From Tetramitus jugosus (Eukaryota; Heterolobosea; Eutetramitea; Acrasida; Vahlkampfiidae), in assembly GCA_937625935.1 (NCBI GenBank), contig OW569370.1, positions 186,001 to 250,000 on the forward strand: DNA of 64,000 bases, written 5' to 3'. How positions within the stretch are numbered: the first letter of the stretch is position 1; every line of letters begins with the position of its first letter. A program made the translations under genes and the position numbers. The notes beneath the pieces are model-generated. The model made no database searches. It saw only the letters and a list, made by a program, of their open reading frames with translations, and had not been told where the DNA came from. Shown piece by piece: positions 39,301-50,970 of the stretch.

Positions 39301-42300
39301 ACATGCCTTTTTACCAATTGGTGAAGTTATTGCGTTGTTAGATAACAGGTCTGACATTACGAGATCTCATTTGTTGAATATTTTAGGTGTGTATATAACC
39401 AGAAGAGCAAATCTCAGAGAACACTTCAAACGAATTAATGGCGTATCTCTTTTGACGCAACAATTATTGAAGTTGTCTCCCTCATTGGTTGAATTTCAAA
39501 TTCTCTTCGATTTGCTACTTGGTAACTTTTACAATTCGGAAAGAGCAGGTCGAGAAAGAATTAATTCAACTGAGACCCCGTTGACTCCAATGAAGTTTAT
39601 CGAGGAAGTTGTACCATTTGCTTCTCCATCCCTAATCGAGCCAGTTAAAAGAACAAAGTCCGTGGAGAGCTTTGATAATATTCAGCTTGACGATAAAATA
39701 GAGTATGAGAACGAACATAAGCGATCTAAACCAAAGAATATTCAGAAGAAGAAACTTGTGTTTGATGTCAATGAGCAAGAGCAACAACAATCGTCACAGA
39801 GTCCTTCTCCTAACAGCGAATCGTTTAAGTCTTCTCTGCGAAAGCGAGCCATGTCGACACTAGCATCGTCATCCAAGGAATCGACTGCTACGGGAAGTCT
39901 CTATTTTCATCCGTCACTGGCGTTTAGCTCTCCTGATCTCAACCAATCATCTGGGAAGCGCAAATCACTGATACCGTCTCTGGATCTAGAGGGCAAGGTA
40001 GTCAATACCTCAAATGTTGGCCCAACGAAGAAATCAAGAGCATACCCAAGCAGAAAGGAGATCTATGTATCTGCTGTTGACAGACTCAAGTTCCCCGACT
40101 TTTTATATGCAATTTTCAAACTATTGCCGGCAGTTACGAACCTTTCTGAGAGACTCAATGTCCTGCGCTCTCTCATGATGCTTTTTAATGAGGGAAGCAA
40201 TGCTCTCAGAAAACAATTTATCGAGACAAATGCTCACAGCTTCTTGTCATCCTTCCTTGCCAAGAAAGTTGTGGACAATAACTCGACATTTATGGATAAC
40301 GTGCTGGATTTTTTAGTATCGTACATGACTCATGCGTTCTTTGATGCTGGTCATGGTCGAGACGGTGTTGATATTTTGCATGAAGTTCTACAGTCGGTAG
40401 CCTTGCTCGAGACCAATTATTCTGTCTGGTTCGTTCACAGTATTCAGCGCTCTATTCTGCATGGTATACTGAAGAATTATCAAGCTCTTCATCTTTTTGC
40501 ATTCTTGGATTCAAATCAGAAGGATCGAAAGAAGTTTAATCAAGAGAAGAAGCACAGAGAATGGATGGATACTCAATTTGCAAGATTTATCTCATGTGTA
40601 ACAGAGTATGTGACACATTGGGTTGACCTTCCACCAAGTATTCCTCATATCGCAGATGCAAACTTGCCATTTGAGGAGGTCAAAACTGCAGATAGAAATT
40701 GGACCATTGCTCCAACACCATATAGCCCTATATACAGACGCAATGAGGAAATTACGAGTAAGCCCGTAGAGCTGATTGATGATTATATTAGCCAAAGTGG
40801 TATCGAGAAACAAAAGACTGTGATTATACCAAGTGCCTTGTCAAGTGATGCCGAATCGCATAAGAAACAACTACTGACCGCATCATTCTGGTACGAATTC
40901 GAACACAGAATTCTTGGAAAACATGACAATTTGCCACAGAAAATGTTTTTATATTCCTATGACGACATTTCGGGTTTTGTATATTGGTTGATTGACTCAA
41001 TAAGAGTGTGTATCAAGAATCGAATGCAAAAGAAGGGTGCAAATGGAGATAACATATCTCAATATCCTGCCACTGATCTCCTACTGGTAGATCAAGTGAA
41101 AAAGTTGATAGTGTATTTGACTGAAGAAAAACGATCAATTGAGGACAATATTTTCATTCTGCTCAGTGTGCTGTACTTCTTCCCCTTGGGTTCATCCGCG
41201 ACCATCAAGAATATTTTGAATGGCCAGGTGCCAACCAATTCGGAATCTTTCAGTGACATGATCCAAACAGGAAAAATCATTACAGAGTGCTCTGCTGAAA
41301 CTCAATTTATCACTCGTCTACTGTATAACACTTCAAAGCTATACTCAAAGGACAATTCTCTGTTGATACAGTTGAATCAAAAGGTCTGGAATATCATTAT
41401 GCAAACAAGAAGAGGATATCTTAAGCACATCTTCCGAACAGATAAGCTAGATCCAATGCATCCTGACTTCTCTTCCATCATCCAGGAAATTACATCGTGT
41501 ATCGCTCAAAAGCAGTTCGATCAGATCATTCTGCAACCAACAGTGACCTTCCAAGTGAAGGAATGGGAGAGTCGAGAATTGGCACAATTCTTCGAGCAGA
41601 CCAACAAGAGAACTCATAAAGTACTGGACGAAGACAAGAAAGAAAAGAGCAGCAACATGGCAGATATTAAGGTGCTTCAGAATGAAACAATTATATTGGA
41701 GGTGTTCCAACTGAAATTCTTAAAACCAACTTTCATGAAGATTAGGAAACTGGTAGATCGAGATATGGTTGCGATGAAACGTTGGAAGAAGATTATCAAG
41801 AGACTATCTGATGAAAGAAGTGTATTGAACATATATTTCCAGACCAAGAACAACACACTTACTTCCAAGACGTTATCAGCAATTACTTCTGTCCAAGACT
41901 ACTTGAGTCAGAATAATGACTATCACAAGTTACCGTTCCGTCCGTACGATGAATATTCATTTGATTTATCATTCTGGAAGTTGGATCCAACAGCTGGTCC
42001 AAACAGAATTCGTATGAGACTCAAGAGGCATGCAAAGCATGAAGTATTTGAACAGGGCATTGTGACTGATGAAGTATTGTTCAACATTGTCTCACCGCAG
42101 TCTGATAAGACTGATGAGTACCAACCACTGAATTCCCGTTCGGAAGAATCAATTAAAACTGAAGAAGGGTTGATTGAAAAGATGCAAGAGCAGGAGGAAA
42201 TGAACACTCAACTCGCAGATCCATCCATTGAAACATTACATCATCCGGGTACTTCAGAACGATTGCTCATCGAACCAAAAATTTGTACCAGAATTACACC

Positions 42301-44791
42301 ACTTCGGAAGTGTGAAGGTGAGCTGCTATTGGCTGAGAATAACATCTATTTTATCGGTAAGCAAACAAGAAATCATGGACCTGCTCGTTTTGGCAATATT
42401 TTCGAGAATCACCCAAAGATGATATCTCAAAATCGTCAATACTGCTTCCCCTATGAACTCATCAAGGAAATTCACAAGCGACGATATTTGTTGAGAAACA
42501 GTGCAATGGAAATATTTTTGACGAATGGTAAGAGCTTGTTCTTGGCTTTTGATGTCATCAGTGATAGAGACGATGTGTACTCGTTGCTCATGACTCCATC
42601 CAAGGTGAAGTTGAACAATTTAAGCTTGCCTAATCTTGTGAATTATGAACAAGAAGTCAATGGTAAATTCATTCTCCAGAAAAGCATTACTCAAAAATGG
42701 CAAGAAGGATTGATATCGAACTTTGAGTATCTCATGCATTTGAACACGCTTGCTGGGCGATCTTTCAATGACCTTACCCAATATCCAGTGTTTCCATATA
42801 TTATCAGCGATTACGAAAGTACCGAACTGGATCTAACAAATCCTAATACTTTCCGTGATCTGTCTAAACCGATGGGAGCCCTGTCTGATTCGCGTTTACA
42901 AAAGGCCATTGCTCAATATGAAGCATTTAGTGATGAAGATGATCTTCCATACCATTGGGGTTCTCACTACTCAACGCCAGTCTCCGTGTTGTACTATTTG
43001 GTAAGATTAGAACCTTTTAGCCGCTGTTTCTGGGAGTTGAACGGTCAAAGACTGGATGTTGCTGATCGAACCTTCCACTCAATTAAGAATTCTTGGCAGC
43101 TATCATCTGGTAGTTCAAAGTCTGACGTGAAGGAATTAATTCCTGAGTTCTTCTTCTTACCAGAGTTTCTACAGAACAGAAATCGGGTTGACTTTGGTGT
43201 AATGCAAGACTATTCACAATCAGACGATGTCGAATTACCACCATGGGCCAAGAACAATGCAATTTTATTCGTAAGAAAGCAGCGTGAGGCACTTGAATCT
43301 GAATACGTCTCTGCTAATTTGCACAAGTGGATAGATTTAATATTTGGATACAAGCAAAGAGGAGAAGAGTCCATTGCGGCACACAACGTGTTCCATCACA
43401 TGACTTATGAAGGTTGTGCAGAAGAAGTGGAGCAGATTGATGATCCAGATTTGCGGGAGGCAAGATGGACTCAAATCTACAACTTTGGTCAAACACCAAA
43501 ACAATTATTCAAGAGACCTCATCCTGAAAGATATCACAGATTTAAACTATTAACACCAAACACCCCAAGAACCGATGCATCTCTAAGAGGAATCCTAGCT
43601 GGAATGTCTGGTGTTTCATCGCCAGAAAGTGCTGCAACCCTGCTATTTAGTGAACCATTTAACCCTAAATCTCCACGGACACCACGCTCTGTGAAATCTG
43701 ATGCCACCACTGCAACAGATGTGTTTACTGATGATGAACGGCTAAAGAGAGCGGAAGCACTTGATTTGAACTCACCACATATTAACAAAATCTACCACTC
43801 TCCGCAGTGTCTGACTCCAAGCAATGTGAGATTCTTCAAAGAAACTGTCGGTGATCTGTATATAGTGGATGATATTACCTCGTATTCTACAAATTCTGTA
43901 GCTGCGATTGGCAAGAACAAGCTCTTCATTCCTCAGTTGGGACAGGAGAGAAAGAAATCGCCCGTCTATCTCAGCTACCAACATTGGGACCAAACCCTGC
44001 GCATATGCAAGTGGGACACTGAGAGAACATTGCACTCCTTTAACTTTATGGTACAACCTGAATCGTATCTCTGCGGAAAGTTTTCGCACGATGGCAAAAC
44101 ATTGGCCTTTGGTACGGACACTTGTGTCATCCACGTCTTCAAAATCAATTCTCAGTTTCGGTTGTTCAAGAAGCGTAACAACAAGTCAAATGTCCGAAAG
44201 AAGAAGAACTTATTCGATTCTTCAGGTTCAGAGACAACTTCTAGATATATTGACCACGTGGCAACTCTTCCAGGTCACTCGAAACGTGTTCTCTCTGTGT
44301 ACGTGTCCTCTGAGTTCAGTATGATTATTAGTGGCTCCGATGATCACTCGATGATGATATGGGACTTGAATCGATTGTCATTCATCCGATCCATCAAACA
44401 TGGCGGACCAGTCCATTGTATTTCCATGAATAAGGCGAATGGAGACATTGCTAGCACATGTACCAATGAAGCAGATGGAAGACACTGCCTCTATTTGTGG
44501 TCGGTGAACGGAGATCTCATTCATGCTAGGTACTTGAAGCAATCCATCTCCTGCCTCGCATTCTCCAGTGTCGAAGAAGGTATTCACGGGAATGTGATCG
44601 TTGCTGGTCTGACCAATGGAACTATTGTTGTCATGGATGCTCTGGACCTCAAGTTTTTCACACGACTCAAGATTGCAGACTATTCCACCCGCATCACCTC
44701 TATTATGATCAATCCATCCATGACTGAGATCATCACAGGTGACGAAAAGGGTGTCGTTGTCACATGGAACGTTGTTCTCAAGAGAAAATAA
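33343..44791 (+). CDS. Giant BEACH-WD40 protein, LvsA/WDFY3 (ALFY) type, two 5' introns
   Basis: My model has exons 33343-33783, 33903-33994 and 34117-44791 (about 3,735 residues); introns are GTATGT...TTGTTAG (119 nt) and GTTTGT...CCACAG (122 nt). Intron 2 could instead start at 33999 (GTATCT) and end at 34159. Domains: Asn/Glu-rich start; long alpha-helical ARM-like region; ConA/LamG-like domain about 1260-1490 (YSPWPPARGYTISCWFNVEK); PH-BEACH about 2900-3005; BEACH about 3025-3300 (LNTLAGRSFNDLTQYPVFPY, LPYHWGSHYSTPVSVLYYLV); WD40 repeats about 3460-3732 (LPGHSKRVLSV, ISGSDDHSMMIWD). No FYVE finger follows, unlike human WDFY3. Dictyostelium LvsA acts at the contractile vacuole and in cytokinesis; WDFY3 acts in aggregate autophagy. 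It ends 32 nt before the next gene. Confidence 0.9.
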
Positions 44792-44823
44792 AAACCTAGT
44801 TTCAAACTGAACCACGTGCAACA

Positions 44824-47454
44824 ATGGTTGGTTTCCTTCCGTTCTTTCGTAAGTTCAGAATTCCCCGCTACTGTCTTCAATCAAAAATTCCCAGCAAAAC
44901 AACAATGACAACAATGACAACAACGAGAAGGAAAGCTGGGATGATGATCCAAAGCTTATTCACAACAACGATCAGCCTTGTCGTTTTCTTTTTCTTTTTT
45001 TTTGATCTCACAGAAAAAGCTTATGCATCATCATCTTCTCACTACAATCATACCATGAAATGGGGCACCTATCGTCCACAAGTCTTCTTTGGCATGAAAA
45101 CAAGATCAACACGGCCAATGATCACTGGTCTCATGTGGACGCACGCTCATTCTTCCCTGCAGGACAATCAAATGATGAGGCATGCAAGTGAAATGGATCC
45201 GAACATTAGCTACGGTTGGAACAGACACGATGGTCGTTCGTTCGGAAAACAGGAAATTGTGGATCGGAGTAATAAACTCCGGCTGACTACGGAAATGATC
45301 AAGCAGTGGGGAGAAAATACACTCGAAGCGACGGCGGCGGCGCAAAGTGAGGAATTGAGCAAGGGGGGTGATTGGGCTGTGAGATTGACTGGAAAATCAT
45401 TGTCGTCTCAACAGCAACAGCAGCAACAAGCTGAGGAAAGGCCATGGATTTCACTCTTTTATTACTTTGCTTTTGAGAGTAGCGAAGAGAATGAGAGTGA
45501 TGGATCGTCATCCATCAGGATTTCTGGTGTCGATGGAATGAAACGAGGTGGTCTATCGAATCCTGTGCTCTTGACTGGTGAGAGTGAAGATTTGGGTGCA
45601 TTTTCCATCTATATCAAGGACAATAGTGCCACGAACAAGATTTCATTGACAGGTGATGAAAACAATGGCCCAAGTGACGATATTGCAACTCCTTTTCATT
45701 TTGTAGGACTCAAGAAATCGCCAAAGGATGTCTGGAAGGTCAAGGACTTTGCTCAGGATTTGCTTCGGAGAGACTACGCTGAAAAGCGAAGAGATTTGCT
45801 CAAGAAAGCTCGTAATCCAGAGGAGCAAGTATCTGCCTTGTCGAAACGACTCTATGCAACGTTGCCAAACTTTATGGAAGAGGATTCAAACATTGTTGTG
45901 ATTCAAAAGATTGTTCGGGCTCCATTCCAAATCGATATTGCGCTATTGTCTGACGAGATGCACTCTGATCTGTATTCACTGTCAGAGATTGTTGATGCTG
46001 GAGATGCGCTAGTCAATCAATTCAAGCAGCTCATGGACGAGAGACAAAATCGATTCGAAAATCAATTTGATCACACGTTTAACTTTAAAAAGTTCTCAAT
46101 GGCTCAGAGGGATTTGGCCATGTTTGGTCTGTCGAACATGATTGGATCTCTTGGTTACTTCTATGGAAACAGTTATCACAAGTATGGTAATAATCAACCT
46201 GTTGTGGTTCCTCCTTATTCTCTGTTTACAGGTGTTCCAGCAAGATCATTCTTCCCAAGAGGTTTCCTGTGGGATGAAGGATTCCATCTCTTGTTAACTC
46301 AGAGGTGGGACAAGGAGATTAGTAAGGATATTATCTCTCATTGGTTGAGAACTATGAGCAAGGAGGGATGGATCCCAAGAGAACAAATCCTAGGTGATGA
46401 AGCAAGAAGTCGCGTTCCTCAAGAGTTCCAAGTGCAACATGACACCCACGCCAATCCACCAATGATCTTCCTGACAATTCTCAACTTGATTCGCAACGTA
46501 CAGGAGAAACAAAGATTACTAGACAAGGATATGGAAACAAGTCCAGACGTTGGAGGCATCCAAATTCGACTGCAATCAGAATCGATCGAATCGGACAAGC
46601 AATTTTTGAAGGAAGCATATCCATTGCTCATGCGTAATTATAACTGGATTGTGCAGACACAAAAGGGACTAAAACCAAACTCGTATCGATGGAGAGGAAG
46701 AACACCTGGTCACACTCTTGCGTCAGGCTTGGATGACTATCCAAGAGGAAATGACGAGCCACAAGACTCAGAAAGACACTTGGATCTGTACTGCTGGGTG
46801 TTCATGATGACTAATGTCATTCAAGAGTTGAGAAGTGTGTTGCAAATAGACACAGACAAGATGGATATGGGTACTCGATTGAGTGCCATGAGAAATGACT
46901 TCAATAAGCTGCATTGGAACAACGCAATTCACTGGTACAGTGATTATGCAGGCATGCCGGGTGTGAACGAAACAAGAAACGAGTTTTCTGATCACATTGG
47001 CTACGTGTCACTGTTTCCCTTCTTGTTCGACCTTGTAACTGTTGAGTCTGATGAATTTGACACAGTTATGAACTTTATACATAACAAGTCATACATGTGG
47101 ACAAACTATGGTCTGCGTAGCTTGAGTGCCAGTGATCCACTTGCTGGTACAAAGGAAGATTATTGGCGAGGTCCCATCTGGATGAATATCAACTACTTGA
47201 CGCTACGGGCTCTGCACAGGAATGCAATTCGAGATGAGCCAACTGCTTCCGAGCGCACAAGAAAGAATATGCAGACGGCAAAGCAAATCTACAACGAATT
47301 GCGCAACAACTTGATTACCACTCTGACAAACAATTGGAAGGTTTCCAAGACTTTGCACGAGCAATACAATCCAGTGACTGGATCAGGCCAGAGAGCATTC
47401 CCATTCACAGGCTGGACTGCATTGATCACACTCATATTCGGTGAATTGTATTGA
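44824..47454 (+). CDS. Mannosyl-oligosaccharide glucosidase (ER glucosidase I, GH63)
   Basis: 876 residues from the ATG at 44824. A later in-frame ATG at 44905, in the A/C-rich context common here, would give 849 and leave more room after the BEACH gene. A TM signal-anchor (about 40-62, MMIQSLFTTTISLVVFFFFF) makes it a type II ER protein. It trims the outer alpha-1,2-glucose of Glc3Man9GlcNAc2 on new glycoproteins. GH63 signs: WGTYRPQVFFGMKTRS, GLMWTHAHSS, RHDGRSFGKQEI, the catalytic region RSFFPRGFLWDEGFHLLL (about 475-490) and SDPLAGTKEDYWRGPIWMNI (about 770-790), ending FPFTGWTALI. Length fits the family. Confidence 0.95.
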   Translation: MVGFLPFFRKFRIPRYCLQSKIPSKTTMTTMTTTRRKAGMMIQSLFTTTISLVVFFFFFFDLTEKAYASSSSHYNHTMKWGTYRPQVFFGMKTRSTRPMITGLMWTHAHSSLQDNQMMRHASEMDPNISYGWNRHDGRSFGKQEIVDRSNKLRLTTEMIKQWGENTLEATAAAQSEELSKGGDWAVRLTGKSLSSQQQQQQQAEERPWISLFYYFAFESSEENESDGSSSIRISGVDGMKRGGLSNPVLLTGESEDLGAFSIYIKDNSATNKISLTGDENNGPSDDIATPFHFVGLKKSPKDVWKVKDFAQDLLRRDYAEKRRDLLKKARNPEEQVSALSKRLYATLPNFMEEDSNIVVIQKIVRAPFQIDIALLSDEMHSDLYSLSEIVDAGDALVNQFKQLMDERQNRFENQFDHTFNFKKFSMAQRDLAMFGLSNMIGSLGYFYGNSYHKYGNNQPVVVPPYSLFTGVPARSFFPRGFLWDEGFHLLLTQRWDKEISKDIISHWLRTMSKEGWIPREQILGDEARSRVPQEFQVQHDTHANPPMIFLTILNLIRNVQEKQRLLDKDMETSPDVGGIQIRLQSESIESDKQFLKEAYPLLMRNYNWIVQTQKGLKPNSYRWRGRTPGHTLASGLDDYPRGNDEPQDSERHLDLYCWVFMMTNVIQELRSVLQIDTDKMDMGTRLSAMRNDFNKLHWNNAIHWYSDYAGMPGVNETRNEFSDHIGYVSLFPFLFDLVTVESDEFDTVMNFIHNKSYMWTNYGLRSLSASDPLAGTKEDYWRGPIWMNINYLTLRALHRNAIRDEPTASERTRKNMQTAKQIYNELRNNLITTLTNNWKVSKTLHEQYNPVTGSGQRAFPFTGWTALITLIFGELY

Positions 47455-47526
47455 AAGAAAACAGAATTATAAAACAGAACGACATAATTTCTCCTATCGG
47501 TTGATAACTTGTTGAGATTTATCATT

Positions 47527-48720
47527 TTACGAAACCATTAACTCCTCCTGTATCTTGGGCAACAGTTGATCAATGACTGCCTTTCCAGCATTGTCCACAC
47601 TGGCTTGCATCTGTTTCAAGAATTGTATGATCTGATGACTCCGATTCACTCGTTGAAACAACGTGACGACCAAACTCAAAAAATCTTCAAACGGAGGCAA
47701 TCCCACCTCAGCCAAATACTCTGCATCCGTAAACCTCGCTCGCTTGTACGCCAATTTCAACCGATTCAACAACTCCAATGCCAACGCATACTTGCGTCCA
47801 TTGAGCAACGCAAGACTAAACAAGTACAATTGATTCCAAAAGGATGGAACCAACTGAAAACGTGAACTCTTGTGCAGCACCTCCAACTGCTCAAACGCGT
47901 GCATGGCCAACTCTGATCCCTGATCGACTTGAGCCGCCGTTGTGCACAAATTGAACCAATCATTAATGGACTGGGAGCGACGAGCGGCTTTTCGGAACCA
48001 TGGCAACGCTCGATCATATTCAAACATTTTGTAATGAGTGAGTCCAACGATGCGATACACTCTTCTCACACTTGCATCATCATTACTATTATTATTACTA
48101 CTATTATTGTCAGTGGTATTGTTATTGTCTGTTTGTTGTTGTTGTTGTTGATCCAATTCGTCCATTTCTTTGAGATAGGGCAATAATTCAAGTGCAAAAA
48201 CACGTGCTCTTTCAAAATATGACCTCTTCTCATGATCATCATGTTCATTGTTCTCTTCATTATCAATAGAAGAAGAATTGACCATTTGAGCAATGAGATT
48301 GAGAACGTGTTGAGGAGTGATTTGACCAGTCTCTAATTTTGTACCATACAAGTCATAAAATTCTTGACTGTAATCTCCAATTGATGATGATGTGATTGGT
48401 TTTTCAGTCATTTTCGTTGATTTTGTTGTTGTCATGTGTTGTTGTTGTTGTTGAGGTGGTGATGGTTCATTGTTACTTTTAAGATTTTCATGAGTCGACT
48501 TGGTGGTTGGTACATGATTGTTATTGTTCGTTTGTTGTGATTGTGGTTCATTGTTGATGTTGTTATTGTTGTTATTGTTGTTGATGGAGGAAGCAATGGC
48601 AGAGACTGTGGAGGAGAGTGGTCTGGAGAGAACGTATTGTTTGAGTAGTGTTGTTATTCTACGTTGTGCTTTTTCATTGTTGTATTGCTTTTGTGATCGT
48701 GAGTGATCTCGATTGTTCAT
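47527..48720 (-). CDS. TPR-like helical repeat protein of unknown function
   Basis: 397 residues. Residues 1-215 are low-complexity (Asn, Gln, Thr, Ser), including long AAC/CAA-coded runs. The C-terminal ~180 residues are helical and TPR-like: VYRIVGLTHYKMFEYDRALP, WFRKAARRSQSINDWFNLCT, LYLFSLALLNGRKYALALEL. TPR folds bind partner proteins; nothing points to a pathway. Its upstream region has GCGCGCCAAAA (48747-48757), similar to an E2F half-site. It ends 72 nt from the convergent glucosidase I gene. Confidence 0.7.
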   Translation of the reverse strand: MNNRDHSRSQKQYNNEKAQRRITTLLKQYVLSRPLSSTVSAIASSINNNNNNNNINNEPQSQQTNNNNHVPTTKSTHENLKSNNEPSPPQQQQQHMTTTKSTKMTEKPITSSSIGDYSQEFYDLYGTKLETGQITPQHVLNLIAQMVNSSSIDNEENNEHDDHEKRSYFERARVFALELLPYLKEMDELDQQQQQQTDNNNTTDNNSSNNNSNDDASVRRVYRIVGLTHYKMFEYDRALPWFRKAARRSQSINDWFNLCTTAAQVDQGSELAMHAFEQLEVLHKSSRFQLVPSFWNQLYLFSLALLNGRKYALALELLNRLKLAYKRARFTDAEYLAEVGLPPFEDFLSLVVTLFQRVNRSHQIIQFLKQMQASVDNAGKAVIDQLLPKIQEELMVS

Positions 48721-48905
48721 TGTTGATTGTTTTTGGTTTTACGGTGCGCGCCAAAAAATGGCTTTCGCTTCTCCTGTCCAATTGATATCTTGGATACTTG
48801 ATGACTTTGACAGCTCACTCTCATGTCGATTGAACGAAAAAGACAAGAATTGACTAGTTCCGTCTCTCAGCAAAAAAGCGAGCTTTGTTAATCTAATAAC
48901 AAGAT

Positions 48906-49403
48906 TTATTGGCAGAATTTCTTGCTTTGACAAACAAGATAGGCATCGCTCTTGCTGTTCACAACACGGATCATTTGACCTACCATGGACTTGCATACGT
49001 TTTTCAACAAACCTGCCTTGTTACAGTAGTCTCCCTTTGTCTCCTCATCCAAAATCTGTTGTCCATATCTCTTGATTCCCTCAACAACAACTTGACATAC
49101 TTGACATGTAGAAAAGGATGCATCACTCATTGAATCTACTTGAAGCTCTTTGCTTCTTCTCTTGAAAGCTTGCTTCTTGTTTAAGAACTGCTTCTTGTTG
49201 AAGCTTCTTATTGGTCGGAGTTTTTGTTGGGCAGCAAATTGGCGCGTAGATACCTTCAAAGGAGATTCACTTCCTCTTCTGCTCATTACCCTCAATTTAC
49301 GTTCGTTATTGTCGTTTTGCTTTGCAAATGTCATTGTAAAGAACAAGGTTACGAGTAATAGTGCTGCAAAGAGCACAATGGTCGTCAGTTGCTTTCTATT
49401 CAT
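48906..49403 (-). CDS. Secreted saposin-like (SapB) protein
   Basis: 165 residues. A signal peptide (about 1-27, LTTIVLFAALLLVTLFFTMTF) is followed by a strongly basic, Lys/Arg/Gln-rich pro-region (about 28-95), then one SapB domain (about 98-165). It has six cysteines in the saposin order: CQVC, then DYC, NVC, VC and a terminal KKFC. The expected pairs are 1-6, 2-5 and 3-4. SapB proteins bind or disturb lipids. In amoebae the family includes lysosomal lipid activators and pore-forming peptides used on engulfed bacteria; which type this is cannot be told from sequence alone. Unlike the multi-domain precursors of known Naegleria pore-formers, only one domain is present. Confidence 0.82.
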   Translation of the reverse strand: MNRKQLTTIVLFAALLLVTLFFTMTFAKQNDNNERKLRVMSRRGSESPLKVSTRQFAAQQKLRPIRSFNKKQFLNKKQAFKRRSKELQVDSMSDASFSTCQVCQVVVEGIKRYGQQILDEETKGDYCNKAGLLKNVCKSMVGQMIRVVNSKSDAYLVCQSKKFCQ

Positions 49404-49625
49404 TGTGTGTACTCAGTGGTATATGTCAAAAATGAGGATAATGTTATTGTTTGTGATGTTTCCGGTGTGTTGTGATCGACAAGTTCTAACTCGCTTTGAA
49501 ACTGGGGGAAACAATCCGATGCGAGGGAAAATAAAGATGACTTTGACATCCCCTCCAGTTTGGTCGGGTGAAATGGAAAAGACAAGAATCGTAAACAATT
49601 GAGATAGAGAAAACCACCAGTATTT

Positions 49626-50471
49626 TTATTTTATGCGAGTTGGTTTCTTTTTGTTGGCAGATGGACCCACGGCAGCAGCAGGCTTCTTCTTCAACAGAGG
49701 CTTACCAGAGCTCGACTTTGTGTTCTTCTTCTTTTCCACCACTGAAGATGATCCATCCATCAACATATTGGCCGGGTTAAAAGAAGCACGCTTCTCCAAG
49801 CGTATCAAATCCACTTGAATCTGCTGATTTTGCTTCTTGTGAAACGAGTAGGTTGCAGGCAAATCATACACGAGTTCAGCCACTACTTTTGCCTTACATC
49901 CCCAACTGTCTGCCACTCTCAATATATAATCTCTGGTCGATGACTTGTGCAAGCTATACACTGCAGTCTTGGTCAACCGAACTGCCACACTCAAAAAATG
50001 CATATCAGCGCCCTTCATTCTCGTTCCAAACGGTGGATTCAATACGACAGTGTCTACACATCCCATGAACACACCTGCTCCACTCTTATCACCCTTATCA
50101 CCCTTACTACTACTACTACTACTCCTCCTATTGATACTCGTACCCAAATCAAACACATTGGCATGAATGAGATCCACACTTTCATTCACTTGACATTGAT
50201 CCAAGTTTTGTTGAGCGATAGAGAGAGCTCCTTCATCAATATCGACACCAATCACATGAGACGCACCACACAATGCACTTGCGATTGCAAGCATACCTGT
50301 TCCCGTTCCCAAATCAAGCACAATTTTGTCTTCAATGTCACCTTGGAGAGTAGCAGTGTAGAGAGTGTGAGCAGCGAGATGAGGGGTCGTTAGATATTGC
50401 TCTAGTTTAATGTTTGGACTCTCGAATGGCTTCACTTGTTGCAATTCACCTTCCAATTGCCATAACTTCAT
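49626..50471 (-). CDS. METTL5: METTL5-like 18S rRNA m6A methyltransferase
   Basis: 281 residues. Class I SAM-dependent methyltransferase: N-terminal QQVKPFESPNIKLEQYLTTP and HLAAHTLYTA match METTL5; SAM motif VLDLGTGTGMLAIAS; IGVDIDEGAL; catalytic NPPF in VVLNPPFGTRMKGADM. Human METTL5 with TRMT112 makes m6A at A1832 of 18S rRNA. Oddities: a ~20-residue Ser/Lys/Gly insert just before the NPPF strand (RRSSSSSSKGDKGDK) and a 45-residue Lys-rich tail (KKPTRIK) not found in human METTL5, which could add RNA or nucleolar binding. Confidence 0.9.
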   Translation of the reverse strand: MKLWQLEGELQQVKPFESPNIKLEQYLTTPHLAAHTLYTATLQGDIEDKIVLDLGTGTGMLAIASALCGASHVIGVDIDEGALSIAQQNLDQCQVNESVDLIHANVFDLGTSINRRSSSSSSKGDKGDKSGAGVFMGCVDTVVLNPPFGTRMKGADMHFLSVAVRLTKTAVYSLHKSSTRDYILRVADSWGCKAKVVAELVYDLPATYSFHKKQNQQIQVDLIRLEKRASFNPANMLMDGSSSVVEKKKNTKSSSGKPLLKKKPAAAVGPSANKKKPTRIK

Positions 50472-50970
50472 TTTTTCCTATTGAAAATTTTTTTGTGTTT
50501 GATTAATCGGGGAATTGAGGAGCGGAGTTCACATAAATTTCGCGTAGTTGGTTGAAGGAAGGTGTATGTCACAAATTGTCATTTCGGCCATGAACCGGTC
50601 CTTGTTTGAAGCACTTGATGCACAGTGGCAGGAAACAGGAAGCTTCGGATTATTACACGATTTATACATCAAGGCTCCAGCCTTCCACCTTTCCATTGAA
50701 CTAGTCCAATCGTGGGCAGACCGGATTCGGACAGTTAAATCTTTTCGAAGCATTTCTTCGAAGGGGTATTTCAATCTGCCACCTGCTTACGTGGACAATT
50801 CTTGGTTTTTACAATCCTATTGAGATACCATCGGGTATGAAAATTATCCTTCCTCGTGGTAATAGGTGGCAATCTCGAAATGCGAGGCTTGGCTGGTAGC
50901 TCACATTTAAGAGAAATGCCTTGGACTGTCTTCCACTCCAGCAAGAAACAAAGACGACTAGAAATAGACA
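50472..50970. other. Intergenic upstream of METTL5 and ABC transporter genes
   Basis: 499 bp between divergent starts. It contains one open frame with protein-like composition (50566-50823, listed separately). Otherwise nothing is recognised. Confidence 0.5.
50566..50823 (+). CDS. Possible small protein of 85 residues (uncertain)
   Basis: ATG at 50566, stop at 50823. The translation has balanced, protein-like composition (ALDAQWQETGSFGLLHDLYI, SIELVQSWADRIRTVKSF) instead of the low-complexity runs of nearby non-coding DNA. It lies in the divergent promoter space between METTL5 and the ABC transporter. No family is recognised. It could be a genuine small gene, a relic fragment, or chance. Confidence 0.35.
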   Translation: MSQIVISAMNRSLFEALDAQWQETGSFGLLHDLYIKAPAFHLSIELVQSWADRIRTVKSFRSISSKGYFNLPPAYVDNSWFLQSY

